The translations under genes were made by a program, and so were the position numbers. 38,418 bases of DNA from Oscillospiraceae bacterium. Lineage in GTDB: Bacteria > Bacillota > Clostridia > Oscillospirales > Ruminococcaceae. Shown in pieces: positions 30,559 through 38,055 of this stretch (position 1 is its first letter; each line of letters begins with the position of its first letter). The stretch covers positions 1 to 38,418 of the forward strand of contig SFLS01000020.1 in the NCBI GenBank assembly GCA_004554485.1. Reading direction: 5' to 3'. The notes under the pieces are model-generated. The model made no database searches. It saw only the letters and a list, made by a program, of their open reading frames with translations, and had not been told where the DNA came from.

Positions 30559-30805
30559 GACGGGGGAGCCTTCGGAGAAAAGGGGAAAGCGGGGCGCTGC
30601 GGCGGCAGGGGGGCGCCAAAGCATCTCAAACCCCATAGCCGCGCGGGGGCAAACCGGGCAAACACGGCGCTTCCGACGGGGCAGCACAAGAGGATTGGCC
30701 CGTCCGGGCGGACGGGCAGGAAGGATGAAGACAAATGAACCAAAACAGGAACTGCAGGCAAGCCGGGAGGAAATCCGGCCTTTGCGCCGGCGTGGAGGCG
30801 ACGGC

Positions 30806-31846
30806 ATGAGCGTCATTCAGGGTGATGCGATCCTGCTGGGCCGTCCGACGAGGTACCGCATTACCGTAACGACGGCGGAGGGGGCGGCGGTCACCGCCGT
30901 CCAGGGCAGCAAAACGGTGACCGGAACAGTCCAGGGGGGCAGCTGCCGGCTGGAGGTCCCCACCACGGGGGTGTGGACGGTCAGCGCGGTCTTGAACGGC
31001 GCTGCCGCGACCCGGCAAGTCAATGTGGAGGGCGACGTGGCGCTGGAACTGCTGCTGGTTTCCCCGGTGCTGAACGAGAACAGCTGGGAGACCATCAGCC
31101 GAGTGGCGGCGCTTTCGCAGGGGCAGAACTACTGGTCGGTCGGCGACTGTAAGGAGATCGTGCTGAACGGCACGGTGGGGGCGACGAATTTCAACAATGA
31201 GACCGTCAGCGTATTTATCATCGGCTTTGACCACAACGCCGCCGTGGAGGGCGGAGGACGCATCCATTTTCAGCTCGGCAAAAAGGACGGTACGCCGATT
31301 GCGCTCGTCGACGGCCTGTACGGTGGCTACAACAATACGGCAGGGGCCTTTACCATGAACACCGAAGACAGGAACACCGGCGGCTGGGCTGATTGCCAGA
31401 TGCGCCAAACGGTGCTGGGCAGTAACAGCGCCAGCGCCACGAACCCCAACGCCAACACGCTTTTAGCTGCCTTGCCGGAAGATTTGCGGGCCGTAATGAA
31501 GCCCTGCACCAAATACAGCGACAATGTCGGCGGCGAGGAGAATGCGGCAAGCGCAGTCACCGCGACAAGTGACTGGCTCTTCCTGCTTTCGGAGTATGAG
31601 TACTTCGGCGAGCGGACCTACGCCAACAGCGCGGAGCAGAATTATCAGGCGCAGTATGCCTATTACAGCGCCGGGAACAGCAAGGTCATGTATAGGCACA
31701 ACAAAACTACGGCAAACGCCAATGTATGGTGCCGCTCCGTTGCGGTGGAATATGACCCGACCTTCTGCTATGTTACTTACAGCGGAACAACGGATTGGGA
31801 GGATTCGACCGGCGATATGGGTGTGTCGCCCGGATTTTGCATCTGA
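30806..31846 (+). CDS. DUF6273-domain protein of phage type
   Basis: The 346-residue protein has an N-terminal part rich in small beta-forming residues (about 1-75: TRYRITVTTAEGAAVTAVQG), an Ig- or carbohydrate-module-like strand pattern. It is followed by a C-terminal domain beginning SWETISRVAALSQGQNYWSV and continuing with VFIIGFDHNA, FTMNTEDRNTGGWADCQMR, DWLFLLSEYEYFG, VWCRSV and MGVSPGFCI at the end. This succession is characteristic of DUF6273, found in phage tail-associated and surface proteins of Clostridia and possibly C-type-lectin-like in fold (recollection, not verified). ATG at 30806 is chosen for the GGAGG site; an in-frame ATG at 30725 would add 27 residues. Candidate receptor-binding or display protein. 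Confidence 0.72.
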   Translation: MSVIQGDAILLGRPTRYRITVTTAEGAAVTAVQGSKTVTGTVQGGSCRLEVPTTGVWTVSAVLNGAAATRQVNVEGDVALELLLVSPVLNENSWETISRVAALSQGQNYWSVGDCKEIVLNGTVGATNFNNETVSVFIIGFDHNAAVEGGGRIHFQLGKKDGTPIALVDGLYGGYNNTAGAFTMNTEDRNTGGWADCQMRQTVLGSNSASATNPNANTLLAALPEDLRAVMKPCTKYSDNVGGEENAASAVTATSDWLFLLSEYEYFGERTYANSAEQNYQAQYAYYSAGNSKVMYRHNKTTANANVWCRSVAVEYDPTFCYVTYSGTTDWEDSTGDMGVSPGFCI

Positions 31847-32005
31847 CGGAAGGCGCCGGAGCAGCAGGACGGCATAACGAGCATGAGTTGGCAGAAATAC
31901 GCAAAGAGAGGGGACTCCGGGGGAACCGGAGAAACAACAGATATTTGTTCCAAAGCGCCGCTGGCCGGACCGAAAACGGCAGCGGCCGGGAATAGGGGGC
32001 GGAGG

Positions 32006-32245
32006 ATGGAATCGGAAATTATAGTAGCGGCGCTTGCCCTGGCGGGCAGCCTGTGCGGCACCTACTGTGCCAACCGCAGGTCCTCGGCGCTGATTGCCTA
32101 CCGGCTGGAGCAGCTGGAAAAGAAGGTGGAACAGCACAACACCGTCATCGAGCGGCAGTATAAGCTGGAAAAAAAGTTTGCGGAGCATGAGCGGGACTAC
32201 GCCGCCGCCTGCCGCCGCATAGAAGAACTGGAAAAGGGAGAATGA
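32006..32245 (+). CDS. Phage XhlA-like small membrane/coiled-coil protein
   Basis: The 79-residue protein has one N-terminal hydrophobic helix (IIVAALALAGSLCGTYCA, about residues 5-22). A charged coiled coil follows (YRLEQLEKKVEQHNTVIERQ and the following ERDYAAACRRIEELEK). Such proteins stand directly upstream of holins in Clostridial prophages. ATG at 32006 is used; upstream sequence is GGGGGCGGAGG with short spacing, so a longer form from 31883 is possible. It overlaps the holin gene by 4 bp. Confidence 0.7.
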   Translation: MESEIIVAALALAGSLCGTYCANRRSSALIAYRLEQLEKKVEQHNTVIERQYKLEKKFAEHERDYAAACRRIEELEKGE

Positions 32246-32559
32246 ACATGAATGAATTTGTAACCTGGCAAAGCCTTGGCACCTATGCCGGCGCCGTGAT
32301 GATGGTAACGCTCATCACGCAGTTTCTCAAGCAGACCCCGCTGGGCCGCATGAACGTCCAGCTGCTTTCCTACGGGATCGCGGCGGCGCTGCTCATCGGC
32401 GCGGAGGCCTTTGCCGGCAGCGCCGTAACGGTACAGGGGGTGCTGTTGTGCCTCATCAACGCGGTGATGGTGGCGCTGGCGGCAAACGGCGTCTATGACG
32501 CCGCCTCCACCGGACTGCAGAAAGTCCCCGCCCGGGGTTACCTGCACGAGGAGGAATAA
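32242..32559 (+). CDS. Phage holin
   Basis: The 105-residue protein has three hydrophobic helices: LGTYAGAVMMVTLITQFL (about residues 12-29), LLSYGIAAALLIGAEAFA (about 40-57) and VLLCLINAVMVALAANGVYD (about 66-85). The tail is short and charged. The pattern matches small phage holins of Gram-positive bacteria, which permeabilise the membrane for an endolysin. No endolysin gene follows: the next element is a terminator and then the trp T-box. The start overlaps the previous stop by 4 bp (ATGA). Confidence 0.82.
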   Translation: MNMNEFVTWQSLGTYAGAVMMVTLITQFLKQTPLGRMNVQLLSYGIAAALLIGAEAFAGSAVTVQGVLLCLINAVMVALAANGVYDAASTGLQKVPARGYLHEEE

Positions 32560-32625
32560 GACCGGGGCAGGCGCGTTTTCCGCCAAGGGGCCGCGGATCA
32601 CCGGCCGGAAAGGGAGGGGTACGGC

Positions 32626-32655
32626 AAAAAAACAGCCCAAGGAGGGGATGTTTTT
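32626..32655 (+). terminator. Terminator at the end of the phage-like island
   Basis: AAAAACA-CCC and GGG-TGTTTTT segments pair with one internal mismatch around AAGGAG, followed by TTTTTC. It separates the holin transcript from the T-box unit. Confidence 0.55.
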
Positions 32656-32685
32656 CGGCAAAGGAAAAAAGCGTGAAAAAAATCC

Positions 32686-32715
32686 TTGACAAACCGCCCG
32701 CCTGCGGCATATAAT
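32686..32715 (+). promoter_or_regulatory. Promoter of the T-box-controlled transporter
   Basis: TTGACA (32686-32691) and TATAAT (32710-32715), both consensus, separated by 18 bp. Confidence 0.85.
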
Positions 32716-32727
32716 AACAAAAAACAA

Positions 32728-33003
32728 AAACTTGTGATCGAGAAGAGTAGCCGGTCAGTTTCTGTTTACAGCGAGCCGCGGAGGGTGCAAGCGCGGTAAC
32801 GGAAAGAACGGTGAATGGCCTCGTGAGGGCGGCCGAACGCGCCAAGGGCGTCAGTAGCAGCCGACGGGAACCGGCCCCGTTATCCATCCCGGCTTACATC
32901 ACGCGTGTAAGAACTGAGCGGACGCGTAAGCGTCAAAACCGGGTGGTACCGCAGAGCTGTTTCAGGCCCTGTCCCAAGGATTCTTGGGGCAGGGCTGTTT
33001 TAA
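32728..33003 (+). ncRNA. T-box riboswitch leader with a UGG (Trp) specifier
   Basis: Stem I begins at about 32735 with GATCGAGAAGAGTAG, holds GCGAGCCGCGG-type AG-bulge/distal-loop sequence and returns to CCTCG. The specifier loop reads GAA-TGG-C-CTC, placing UGG at 32816-32818, directly analogous to GAAC-UAC-A-CUC in the B. subtilis tyrS leader as I recall it. The conserved T-box GGGTGGTACCGC is at 32941-32952. A 14-bp terminator stem (32965-32978/32983-32996) with a T run follows. Uncharged tRNA-Trp should stabilise the antiterminator and switch the transporter on. The specifier assignment is by alignment to the usual pattern, not by folding software. Confidence 0.9.
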
Positions 33004-33028
33004 TTTACATTCAAAGGAAGTGACCGCG

Positions 33029-33094
33029 ATGAAGATGATGAACCCCCTTGACCGCCGATGGCGCGGTCATCCCCGTTCCCCGCACCTACTGTAA
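33029..33094 (+). CDS. Possible 21-codon leader ORF between T-box and transporter
   Basis: ATG follows AAAGGAAGTGACCGCG and the frame reads MKMMNPLDRRWRGHPRSPHL, one more Leu, then TAA. It contains one Trp codon. The ribosome site is decent, but length and composition are unremarkable. It could be a decayed start of a former downstream gene or chance. Confidence 0.3.
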   Translation: MKMMNPLDRRWRGHPRSPHLL

Positions 33095-33130
33095 CACCGA
33101 CCAATCATTGAATAGAAAAGGAGAATTCCC

Positions 33131-34099
33131 ATGAAAACCAATCTGAAAAAACTGTTTGCCGCGGCCCTGGCCGTACTCTTTGTTTTTGCCCTTTCCGCCT
33201 GCGGCGAGGAAAAGGTGCCGGTCATCGGCATCAGCCAGTACGGCGAGCACGAAAGCCTGGATAATTGCCGAACCGGCTTTTTGCAGGGACTGCAGGATGC
33301 CGGCCTGGTGGAGGGCACCGATTACACCATCGATTATCAGAACGCCGGCTTTGACGATAACATCGCCAAGCAGATCGCCAGCAGCTTTTCCGCCAACAAC
33401 GTCGCGCTGATGTGCGGCATTGCCACCCCCAGCGCCGTTGCCTGCTATGCCGCCGCCGAGGATAAGGATATCCCGGTCATCTTTACCGCCATTACCGACC
33501 CGGTTGCCGCCAAGCTGGACAGCGGCAACGTCACCGGCACCAGCGATAAGCTGGCGGTGGAAGGTCAGCTGGAGCTGATCCGGGCGCTGCAGCCGGAGGC
33601 CAAGACCATCGGCATCCTGTATACCACCAGCGAGCCGAACTCGGTTTCCGCCGTGGCGGAGTATCAGGAAAAGGCCGCGTCCTTTGGCTTTACCATCGAG
33701 GCGGTGGGCGTTTCCGCCCAGTCGGAGGTCACCCAGGCTGCCGATACCCTGCTGGCCCGCGGTGTGGACTGCTTTACCAACCTGACCGATAACAACGTGG
33801 TAGGCGTGCTGCCCGCCATCCTGGAAAAGACCAACGAAAAGCACGTGCCGATCTACGGCAGCGAAATTGAGCAGGTGAAAAAGGGCTGCGTGGCTTCGGT
33901 GGGCATCGACTACTATGAGCTGGGCCGCCAGACCGGCGCCATGGCCGCCAAGGTGCTGAAGGGAGAGGCCACCTGCGCCGAGATGCCCTACGAGACCATC
34001 AGCGAGTACGGCGTTTACGTCAACTACGCCGCGCTGGAGGAAATGGGGATCACCCTGCCCGAGGACTACGCCGCCCGTGCCATTGACGCGCTGGCCTGA
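33131..34099 (+). CDS. trpX: ABC transporter substrate-binding lipoprotein, TrpX type
   Basis: The 322-residue lipoprotein has a signal with lipobox LSAC (lipidated Cys24) and a periplasmic-binding-protein fold. VIGISQYGEHESLDNCRTGF opens the mature domain, with TAITDPVAAKLD (about 115-126), then AKTIGILYTTSEPNS and VASVGIDYYELGRQTGAMA (about 255). This is the PF04392-type family (TrpX-like). With the UGG T-box upstream, tryptophan or a precursor is the likely ligand. It is the first gene of the trpXYZ-type operon. The start follows AAAGGAG. Confidence 0.88.
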   Translation: MKTNLKKLFAAALAVLFVFALSACGEEKVPVIGISQYGEHESLDNCRTGFLQGLQDAGLVEGTDYTIDYQNAGFDDNIAKQIASSFSANNVALMCGIATPSAVACYAAAEDKDIPVIFTAITDPVAAKLDSGNVTGTSDKLAVEGQLELIRALQPEAKTIGILYTTSEPNSVSAVAEYQEKAASFGFTIEAVGVSAQSEVTQAADTLLARGVDCFTNLTDNNVVGVLPAILEKTNEKHVPIYGSEIEQVKKGCVASVGIDYYELGRQTGAMAAKVLKGEATCAEMPYETISEYGVYVNYAALEEMGITLPEDYAARAIDALA

Positions 34100-34128
34100 A
34101 TGATGACGGACCGCAAGGGAGACCTGTT

Positions 34129-35040
34129 ATGCTGAACACCATCCTGGAGACCTGCGCCGGAACCTTAACGCAGGGATTGATTTACGCCATTCTGTCCTAC
34201 GGCATTTTTATCACCTATAAGATCCTGGATTTCCCGGACCTGACGGTGGACGGCAGCTTTCCGCTGGGGGCTGCCGTCACTGCCGTGCTGCTGACCCGCG
34301 GGGTGAACGCTTGGCTGACGCTGCCCGTTTCGCTGCTCATCGGGGCAGCCGCGGGGCTTTGCACCGGGCTGATCCATGTCCGGGCCAAGGTGCGGGATCT
34401 GCTGGCCGGCATCATCACCATGACGGCGCTGTATTCCATCAACCTGCAGATCGCCGGCTCCAACCTGACGGTGGAGCGCGCGGTGGATACCATCTACACC
34501 TCCGCCCCGGTGATGGCGGTGCTGGGCGGCGTGCCGCTGCTGTACCGCAAGCTGCTGGTCTCGCTGGTGCTGGTGGTGCTGATCGGGCTGGTGCTGGAGT
34601 GGTATTTTTCCACCAAAAACGGCCTGCTGCTGCGGGCGGTGGGGGATAACGACACCCTGGTGACCACCCTTGCCGTGGATAAGGGCCGCATGAAGATCCT
34701 GGGTCTGGTGATCGCCAACGCCCTGGTGGCGCTTTCCGGCTGTATCGTCTGCCAGGAGGGGCGCAGCTTTTCCGCCACGATGGGGACCGGCCAGATGGTA
34801 TTCGGCCTGGCGGCCGTCATCATCGGGACGACTCTGTTCCGCCGGGTCAGCTTTGTCCGGGGAACAGCTGCCGTCGTCATCGGCAGCATTCTGTATAAGC
34901 TGTGTATCCAGATTGCCATTCTGCTGGGACTGCCCGGCAATATGCTTAAATTCATTACCGCCGCCCTGTTCCTCGTGATCCTGATCACCGGGAACCTGAC
35001 CGGCCGCAAAGGAGGTGCCGACGGTGCTGGAGCTGCGTAA
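34129..35040 (+). CDS. trpY: ABC transporter permease, TrpY type
   Basis: This 303-residue membrane protein has about eight hydrophobic segments of the branched-chain/ribose-type permease fold. It has GIFITYKILDFPDLTVDGSF (about residues 25-44), then GAAVTAVL, NLTVERAVDTIY and RAVGDNDTLVTTLAVDKGRM (about 168-187). IGSILYKLCIQIAI appears near the end. The TVDGSF and AVGDN blocks are typical of permeases paired with TrpX-like binding proteins. It overlaps the ATPase gene start, which lies inside its last codons. Confidence 0.88.
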   Translation: MLNTILETCAGTLTQGLIYAILSYGIFITYKILDFPDLTVDGSFPLGAAVTAVLLTRGVNAWLTLPVSLLIGAAAGLCTGLIHVRAKVRDLLAGIITMTALYSINLQIAGSNLTVERAVDTIYTSAPVMAVLGGVPLLYRKLLVSLVLVVLIGLVLEWYFSTKNGLLLRAVGDNDTLVTTLAVDKGRMKILGLVIANALVALSGCIVCQEGRSFSATMGTGQMVFGLAAVIIGTTLFRRVSFVRGTAAVVIGSILYKLCIQIAILLGLPGNMLKFITAALFLVILITGNLTGRKGGADGAGAA

Positions 35041-35797
35041 CATCACCAAGATCTACAACCCCGGCGAGGTCACCGAATCCTGCCTGTTCCGCGATTTTTC
35101 GCTGACAGTGCAGCAGGGGGAATTTGTTTCCATCGTGGGCAGCAACGGCAGCGGCAAAACCTCGCTGCTGAATATCATCTGCGGCAGCACCGGCGTGCAG
35201 TCGGGGGATATCCTCATCGACGGGGCAAGCATGCTGCACCAGAAGGAATATATCCGCTACCGCCGCTTCGGCAGGGTCTACCAGAACCCGGCCCTGGGCA
35301 CCAGCCCGAACCTGACCATGTACGAGAATCTTTCGCTGGCGGATAATAAAGGCGGCCGCTACAACCTGGCCCATGGGACCAACCGCGCCCGGCGGGAATA
35401 TTACCGGGAGCAGCTGGCGGCCCTGGGGCTGGGGCTGGAGGACAAAATGGACCTGCGGATGGGCTCGCTTTCCGGCGGGCAGCGGCAGGCGGTCGCCCTG
35501 CTGATGGCCACGATGACGCCCATTGATTTTCTCATCCTGGATGAGCATACCGCCGCCCTGGACCCCAAAACGGCCGATACTATTATGGCGCTGACCGACC
35601 GTGTGGTGCGGGAAAAACAGCTGACCGCCATTATGGTGACCCACAACCTGCGCTACGCCGTGGAGTACGGCAGCCGCCTGCTGATGATGGATAAGGGGCA
35701 TATCGTGCTGGACGCCGCCCGCGAGCAGAAAGCCGCCATGGCGGTGGACGATATCCTCTCGTTGTTTACCAGTATCAGCATTGAGTGCGGCAACTGA
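35024..35797 (+). CDS. trpZ: ABC transporter ATPase, TrpZ type
   Basis: The 257-residue ATPase has Walker A VGSNGSGKTSLLN (about residues 40-52), a Q-loop in RVYQNP, signature LSGGQRQAVALLMA (about 150) and Walker B FLILDEHTAALDP. The H-loop is VTHNLRYAV. Walker B is followed by EH-T rather than the commoner EPT, which is normal for this subfamily. GTG at 35024 is chosen because AAAGGAGG (35008-35015) lies 8 nt upstream; a GTG at 35015 overlaps that site and is unlikely. It ends the transporter operon. Confidence 0.9.
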   Translation: MLELRNITKIYNPGEVTESCLFRDFSLTVQQGEFVSIVGSNGSGKTSLLNIICGSTGVQSGDILIDGASMLHQKEYIRYRRFGRVYQNPALGTSPNLTMYENLSLADNKGGRYNLAHGTNRARREYYREQLAALGLGLEDKMDLRMGSLSGGQRQAVALLMATMTPIDFLILDEHTAALDPKTADTIMALTDRVVREKQLTAIMVTHNLRYAVEYGSRLLMMDKGHIVLDAAREQKAAMAVDDILSLFTSISIECGN

Positions 35798-35810
35798 GCC
35801 GAAACTTTTC

Positions 35811-35839
35811 AAAAAGCCCGGAGCCTGCCGGGCTTTTTT
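35811..35839 (+). terminator. Terminator after the transporter operon
   Basis: AGCCCGG and CCGGGCT pair around AGCCTG, preceded by an A run and followed by six Ts. Confidence 0.9.
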
Positions 35840-35982
35840 CCCGCTTTGGGCGGAAAAAGCCGTTGTTTTAACGCAAAAAGTCTGCTATACTGTATAAAAT
35901 ACAAACGGTATTTACACATTGTTCAAGCAATCCCGCAAAAGATGCGGTATGATAAAAACCAACACGGCAGGGAGGCGGCGGG

Positions 35983-36849
35983 ATGTTCGGATATGTGAAA
36001 GCCTGCCCGCCGCAGCTGCGCCTGTGCGAGTGGGAAGCCTACCGGGGCGTTTACTGCGGGCTGTGCCGTACGCTGGGGCGGCGGTTCGGGCCGTTTGCCC
36101 GGCTGACCCTCAGCTACGAATTTACCTTTCTGGCCATGCTCTCTATGGCGCTGGGGGAGGAAACCCCGGCCTTTAGGCGGCGCCGCTGCGGGGTCAACCC
36201 GCTGCACCGCTGCCAGCACTGCGAGGAAAACGCCTCGCTGCAGATGAGCTGCGATATCGCGGTGCTGACGCTGTGGTACAAGGTGGAGGACAACATTGCC
36301 GACAGCGGCTTTTTGGCCCGCTGCGGCTGGCGGCTGCTGCGGGGCCTGATGCGCCGCCAGTACCGCCGGACGGCGGCGGCTTACCCCGCGCTGGACGCGG
36401 TTTTTGCCGACCAAATGCTGCGCCAGCGCCGGCTGGAGCAGCAGGAAACGGCCCCGCCGCTGGACGAGCTGTGCGAACCGACCGCCTGTATGATGCAGGC
36501 GATGCTGGGCTCCCTGGGCGGGGAAGCGGCGCAGCAGCGCATCCTGGAGCGGCTGGGCTATCTGCTGGGCCGGTATATCTACATGGCGGATGCCCTGGAC
36601 GACTGGGAAAAGGACCGGAAAAGCGGCAGCTTTAACCCCTTTTTACAGGCCGGCGGCGAAGCCGAGGCCCTGCGCCGCCGCGCGAAGGAAAGCCTGAATC
36701 TCACCATCGGGGAGATCGGGGCGACCTTTGACCTGCTGACGCTGCAGCGGTTCCAGCCTGTTTTAGAGAATATTATCCACCTGGGGCTGAGCGCCACGGT
36801 GGAGGAAATACAGCTCCCCCCAAAGCAAAGGAGGAAACGATATCCATGA
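35983..36849 (+). CDS. DUF5685-family protein
   Basis: The 288-residue protein starts MFGYVKACPPQLRLCEWEAY, followed by YRGVYCGLCRTLGRRFG, then RRCGVNPLHRCQHC (about residues 66-79). YIYMADALDDWEKDRKSGSFNPFL (two adjoining pieces, about 196-219) follows. These blocks are typical of DUF5685, a cysteine-containing alpha-helical family that in Clostridia is usually found beside a J-domain gene, as here (4-bp overlap). The DALDDWEKD acidic motif resembles a prenyl-synthase-like helical fold, but I cannot assign a function. RBS GGGAGG precedes the ATG. Confidence 0.8.
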   Translation: MFGYVKACPPQLRLCEWEAYRGVYCGLCRTLGRRFGPFARLTLSYEFTFLAMLSMALGEETPAFRRRRCGVNPLHRCQHCEENASLQMSCDIAVLTLWYKVEDNIADSGFLARCGWRLLRGLMRRQYRRTAAAYPALDAVFADQMLRQRRLEQQETAPPLDELCEPTACMMQAMLGSLGGEAAQQRILERLGYLLGRYIYMADALDDWEKDRKSGSFNPFLQAGGEAEALRRRAKESLNLTIGEIGATFDLLTLQRFQPVLENIIHLGLSATVEEIQLPPKQRRKRYP

Positions 36850-37448
36850 CAGATCCCTATAAGGTATTGGGCATATCCCCCGGCGCCAGCGATGACGAGG
36901 TCAAGGAGGCCTATCGCCGGCTGGCGCGCAAATACCATCCGGATAACTATGTCAATAATCCTCTTTCCGATCTGGCCACCGAAAAGATGAAGGAGATCAA
37001 CGAGGCATACGACGAGATCCAGCGGCAACGCAAGGGCGGCGGCTCCGCCGGCGGCTACCGGCAGAGCTACTCCTCCGGCGGTTACCAGCAGAGCTACTCC
37101 TCCGGTTCCTCCCAGTTTGCCGATATCCGCCGGCTGATCAACCTGAACCGGCTGGGCGACGCCGAGGAGCTGCTGGACGGGATCGCCGCAGGCCAGCGCA
37201 ACGCGGAGTGGAACTACCTGAAGGGGATTGTAAACTACCGCAAGGGCTGGCTGGATAACGCCGTGACCTACCTCAGCAATGCCTGCAATATGGAGCCCGG
37301 CAACATGGAATACCGTTCCACCCTGAACCGGCTGCTGCAGCAGCAGAACGGCTACACCGGCCAGTCTGCGGGCAGCAGCGTCTGCGAGGTGTGCGCTTCG
37401 CTGTACTGCGCCAACCTGTGCTGCAACTGCATGGGAGGTGGCTGCTGA
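36846..37448 (+). CDS. J-domain (DnaJ-type) protein with cysteine-rich tail
   Basis: The 200-residue protein has an N-terminal J domain (DPYKVLGISPGASDDEVKEA, about residues 3-22; HPD at about 36-38). A short G/S/Y/Q repeat follows (GGYRQSYSSGGYQQSYSSG, about 63-81), then a helical repeat region (DIRRLINLNRLGDAEELL, WNYLKGIVNYRKGW). The C-terminal tail has seven cysteines (CEVCASLYCANLCCNCMGGGC, shown in parts: CEVC, YC, CC, NC, GGGC). The HPD motif should stimulate an Hsp70; the cysteine tail may bind metal. It is coupled to the genes on both sides. Confidence 0.88.
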   Translation: MTDPYKVLGISPGASDDEVKEAYRRLARKYHPDNYVNNPLSDLATEKMKEINEAYDEIQRQRKGGGSAGGYRQSYSSGGYQQSYSSGSSQFADIRRLINLNRLGDAEELLDGIAAGQRNAEWNYLKGIVNYRKGWLDNAVTYLSNACNMEPGNMEYRSTLNRLLQQQNGYTGQSAGSSVCEVCASLYCANLCCNCMGGGC

Positions 37449-37990
37449 TGCAGAAAAAGAGCCAGCAGGTGGCGCTGGGCGGCATTGCCACCGCGTTGTG
37501 CATCGTGCTGATGTTCGCCACCGGGATGATCCCCTTTTCCTACTATGCCCTGCCGGCGCTGGCGGGGCTGGTGCTTATCGCGGTACGGGAGGAAAACGGC
37601 CTTTCCACGGCGCTGATCGTGTTTGCGGCGGTTTCGCTGCTTTCCGTCTTTGTCGTCCCCATCAAGGAGGCTGCCCTGCTGTTTATCGCCTTTTTCGGCT
37701 ACTACCCGATCCTGCAGGAAACCTTTCGCCGGATCCGGCCCCCGGTGCTGAGCTGGGCGGTGCGGTTTGCGATTTTTAACGCCGCGGTGGTGGCGGCCTA
37801 CTGGGTCATCGTCCATGTGTTCGGCATCACCGAGATCCTGGAGGAGTTCGGCAGCTTCGGCCAATACTCGGTGCTGGTGCTGCTGGGGCTGGCCAATATC
37901 TTCTTTGTGGTGTACGACGGCGCGGTCAAGAACATCACGCTGGCCTACCGCAACTGGTTTCGGCCCAAGATTCTGAGAAAAGCACACTGA
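37448..37990 (+). CDS. Integral membrane protein of unknown function
   Basis: This 180-residue protein has about five hydrophobic helices (VALGGIATALCIVLMFATG, about residues 8-26; LAGLVLIAV; LIVFAAVSLLSVFVV; FAIFNAAVVAAYWVIVHVFG; VLVLLGLANIFFVVYDGA). The C-terminus is basic. The start at 37448 overlaps the J-domain stop by one base and has GGGAGG upstream; a longer frame starting earlier would overlap the upstream gene. The N-terminal helix resembles those of small ECF-type or biotin-transporter-like proteins, but I do not recognise the family. The conserved neighbourhood with DUF5685 and the J-domain gene suggests a shared process. Confidence 0.75.
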   Translation: MQKKSQQVALGGIATALCIVLMFATGMIPFSYYALPALAGLVLIAVREENGLSTALIVFAAVSLLSVFVVPIKEAALLFIAFFGYYPILQETFRRIRPPVLSWAVRFAIFNAAVVAAYWVIVHVFGITEILEEFGSFGQYSVLVLLGLANIFFVVYDGAVKNITLAYRNWFRPKILRKAH

Positions 37991-38055
37991 AAAAAGTCAA
38001 GCGGCGGCTCTTTTGCAATGCAGAGGGGCCGCCGTGTAAAAAGAAAGGAGCCGCT

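Noticed and set aside
30725..31846. DUF6273 protein starting at the earlier ATG
   Set aside because: The ribosome site is too close to that ATG, and the 27 extra residues are charged and unlike a domain. Kept only as an alternative.
31680..31846. Diversity-generating retroelement variable region in the DUF6273 gene
   Set aside because: No reverse transcriptase or template repeat is visible in the window. Noted only as something to test.
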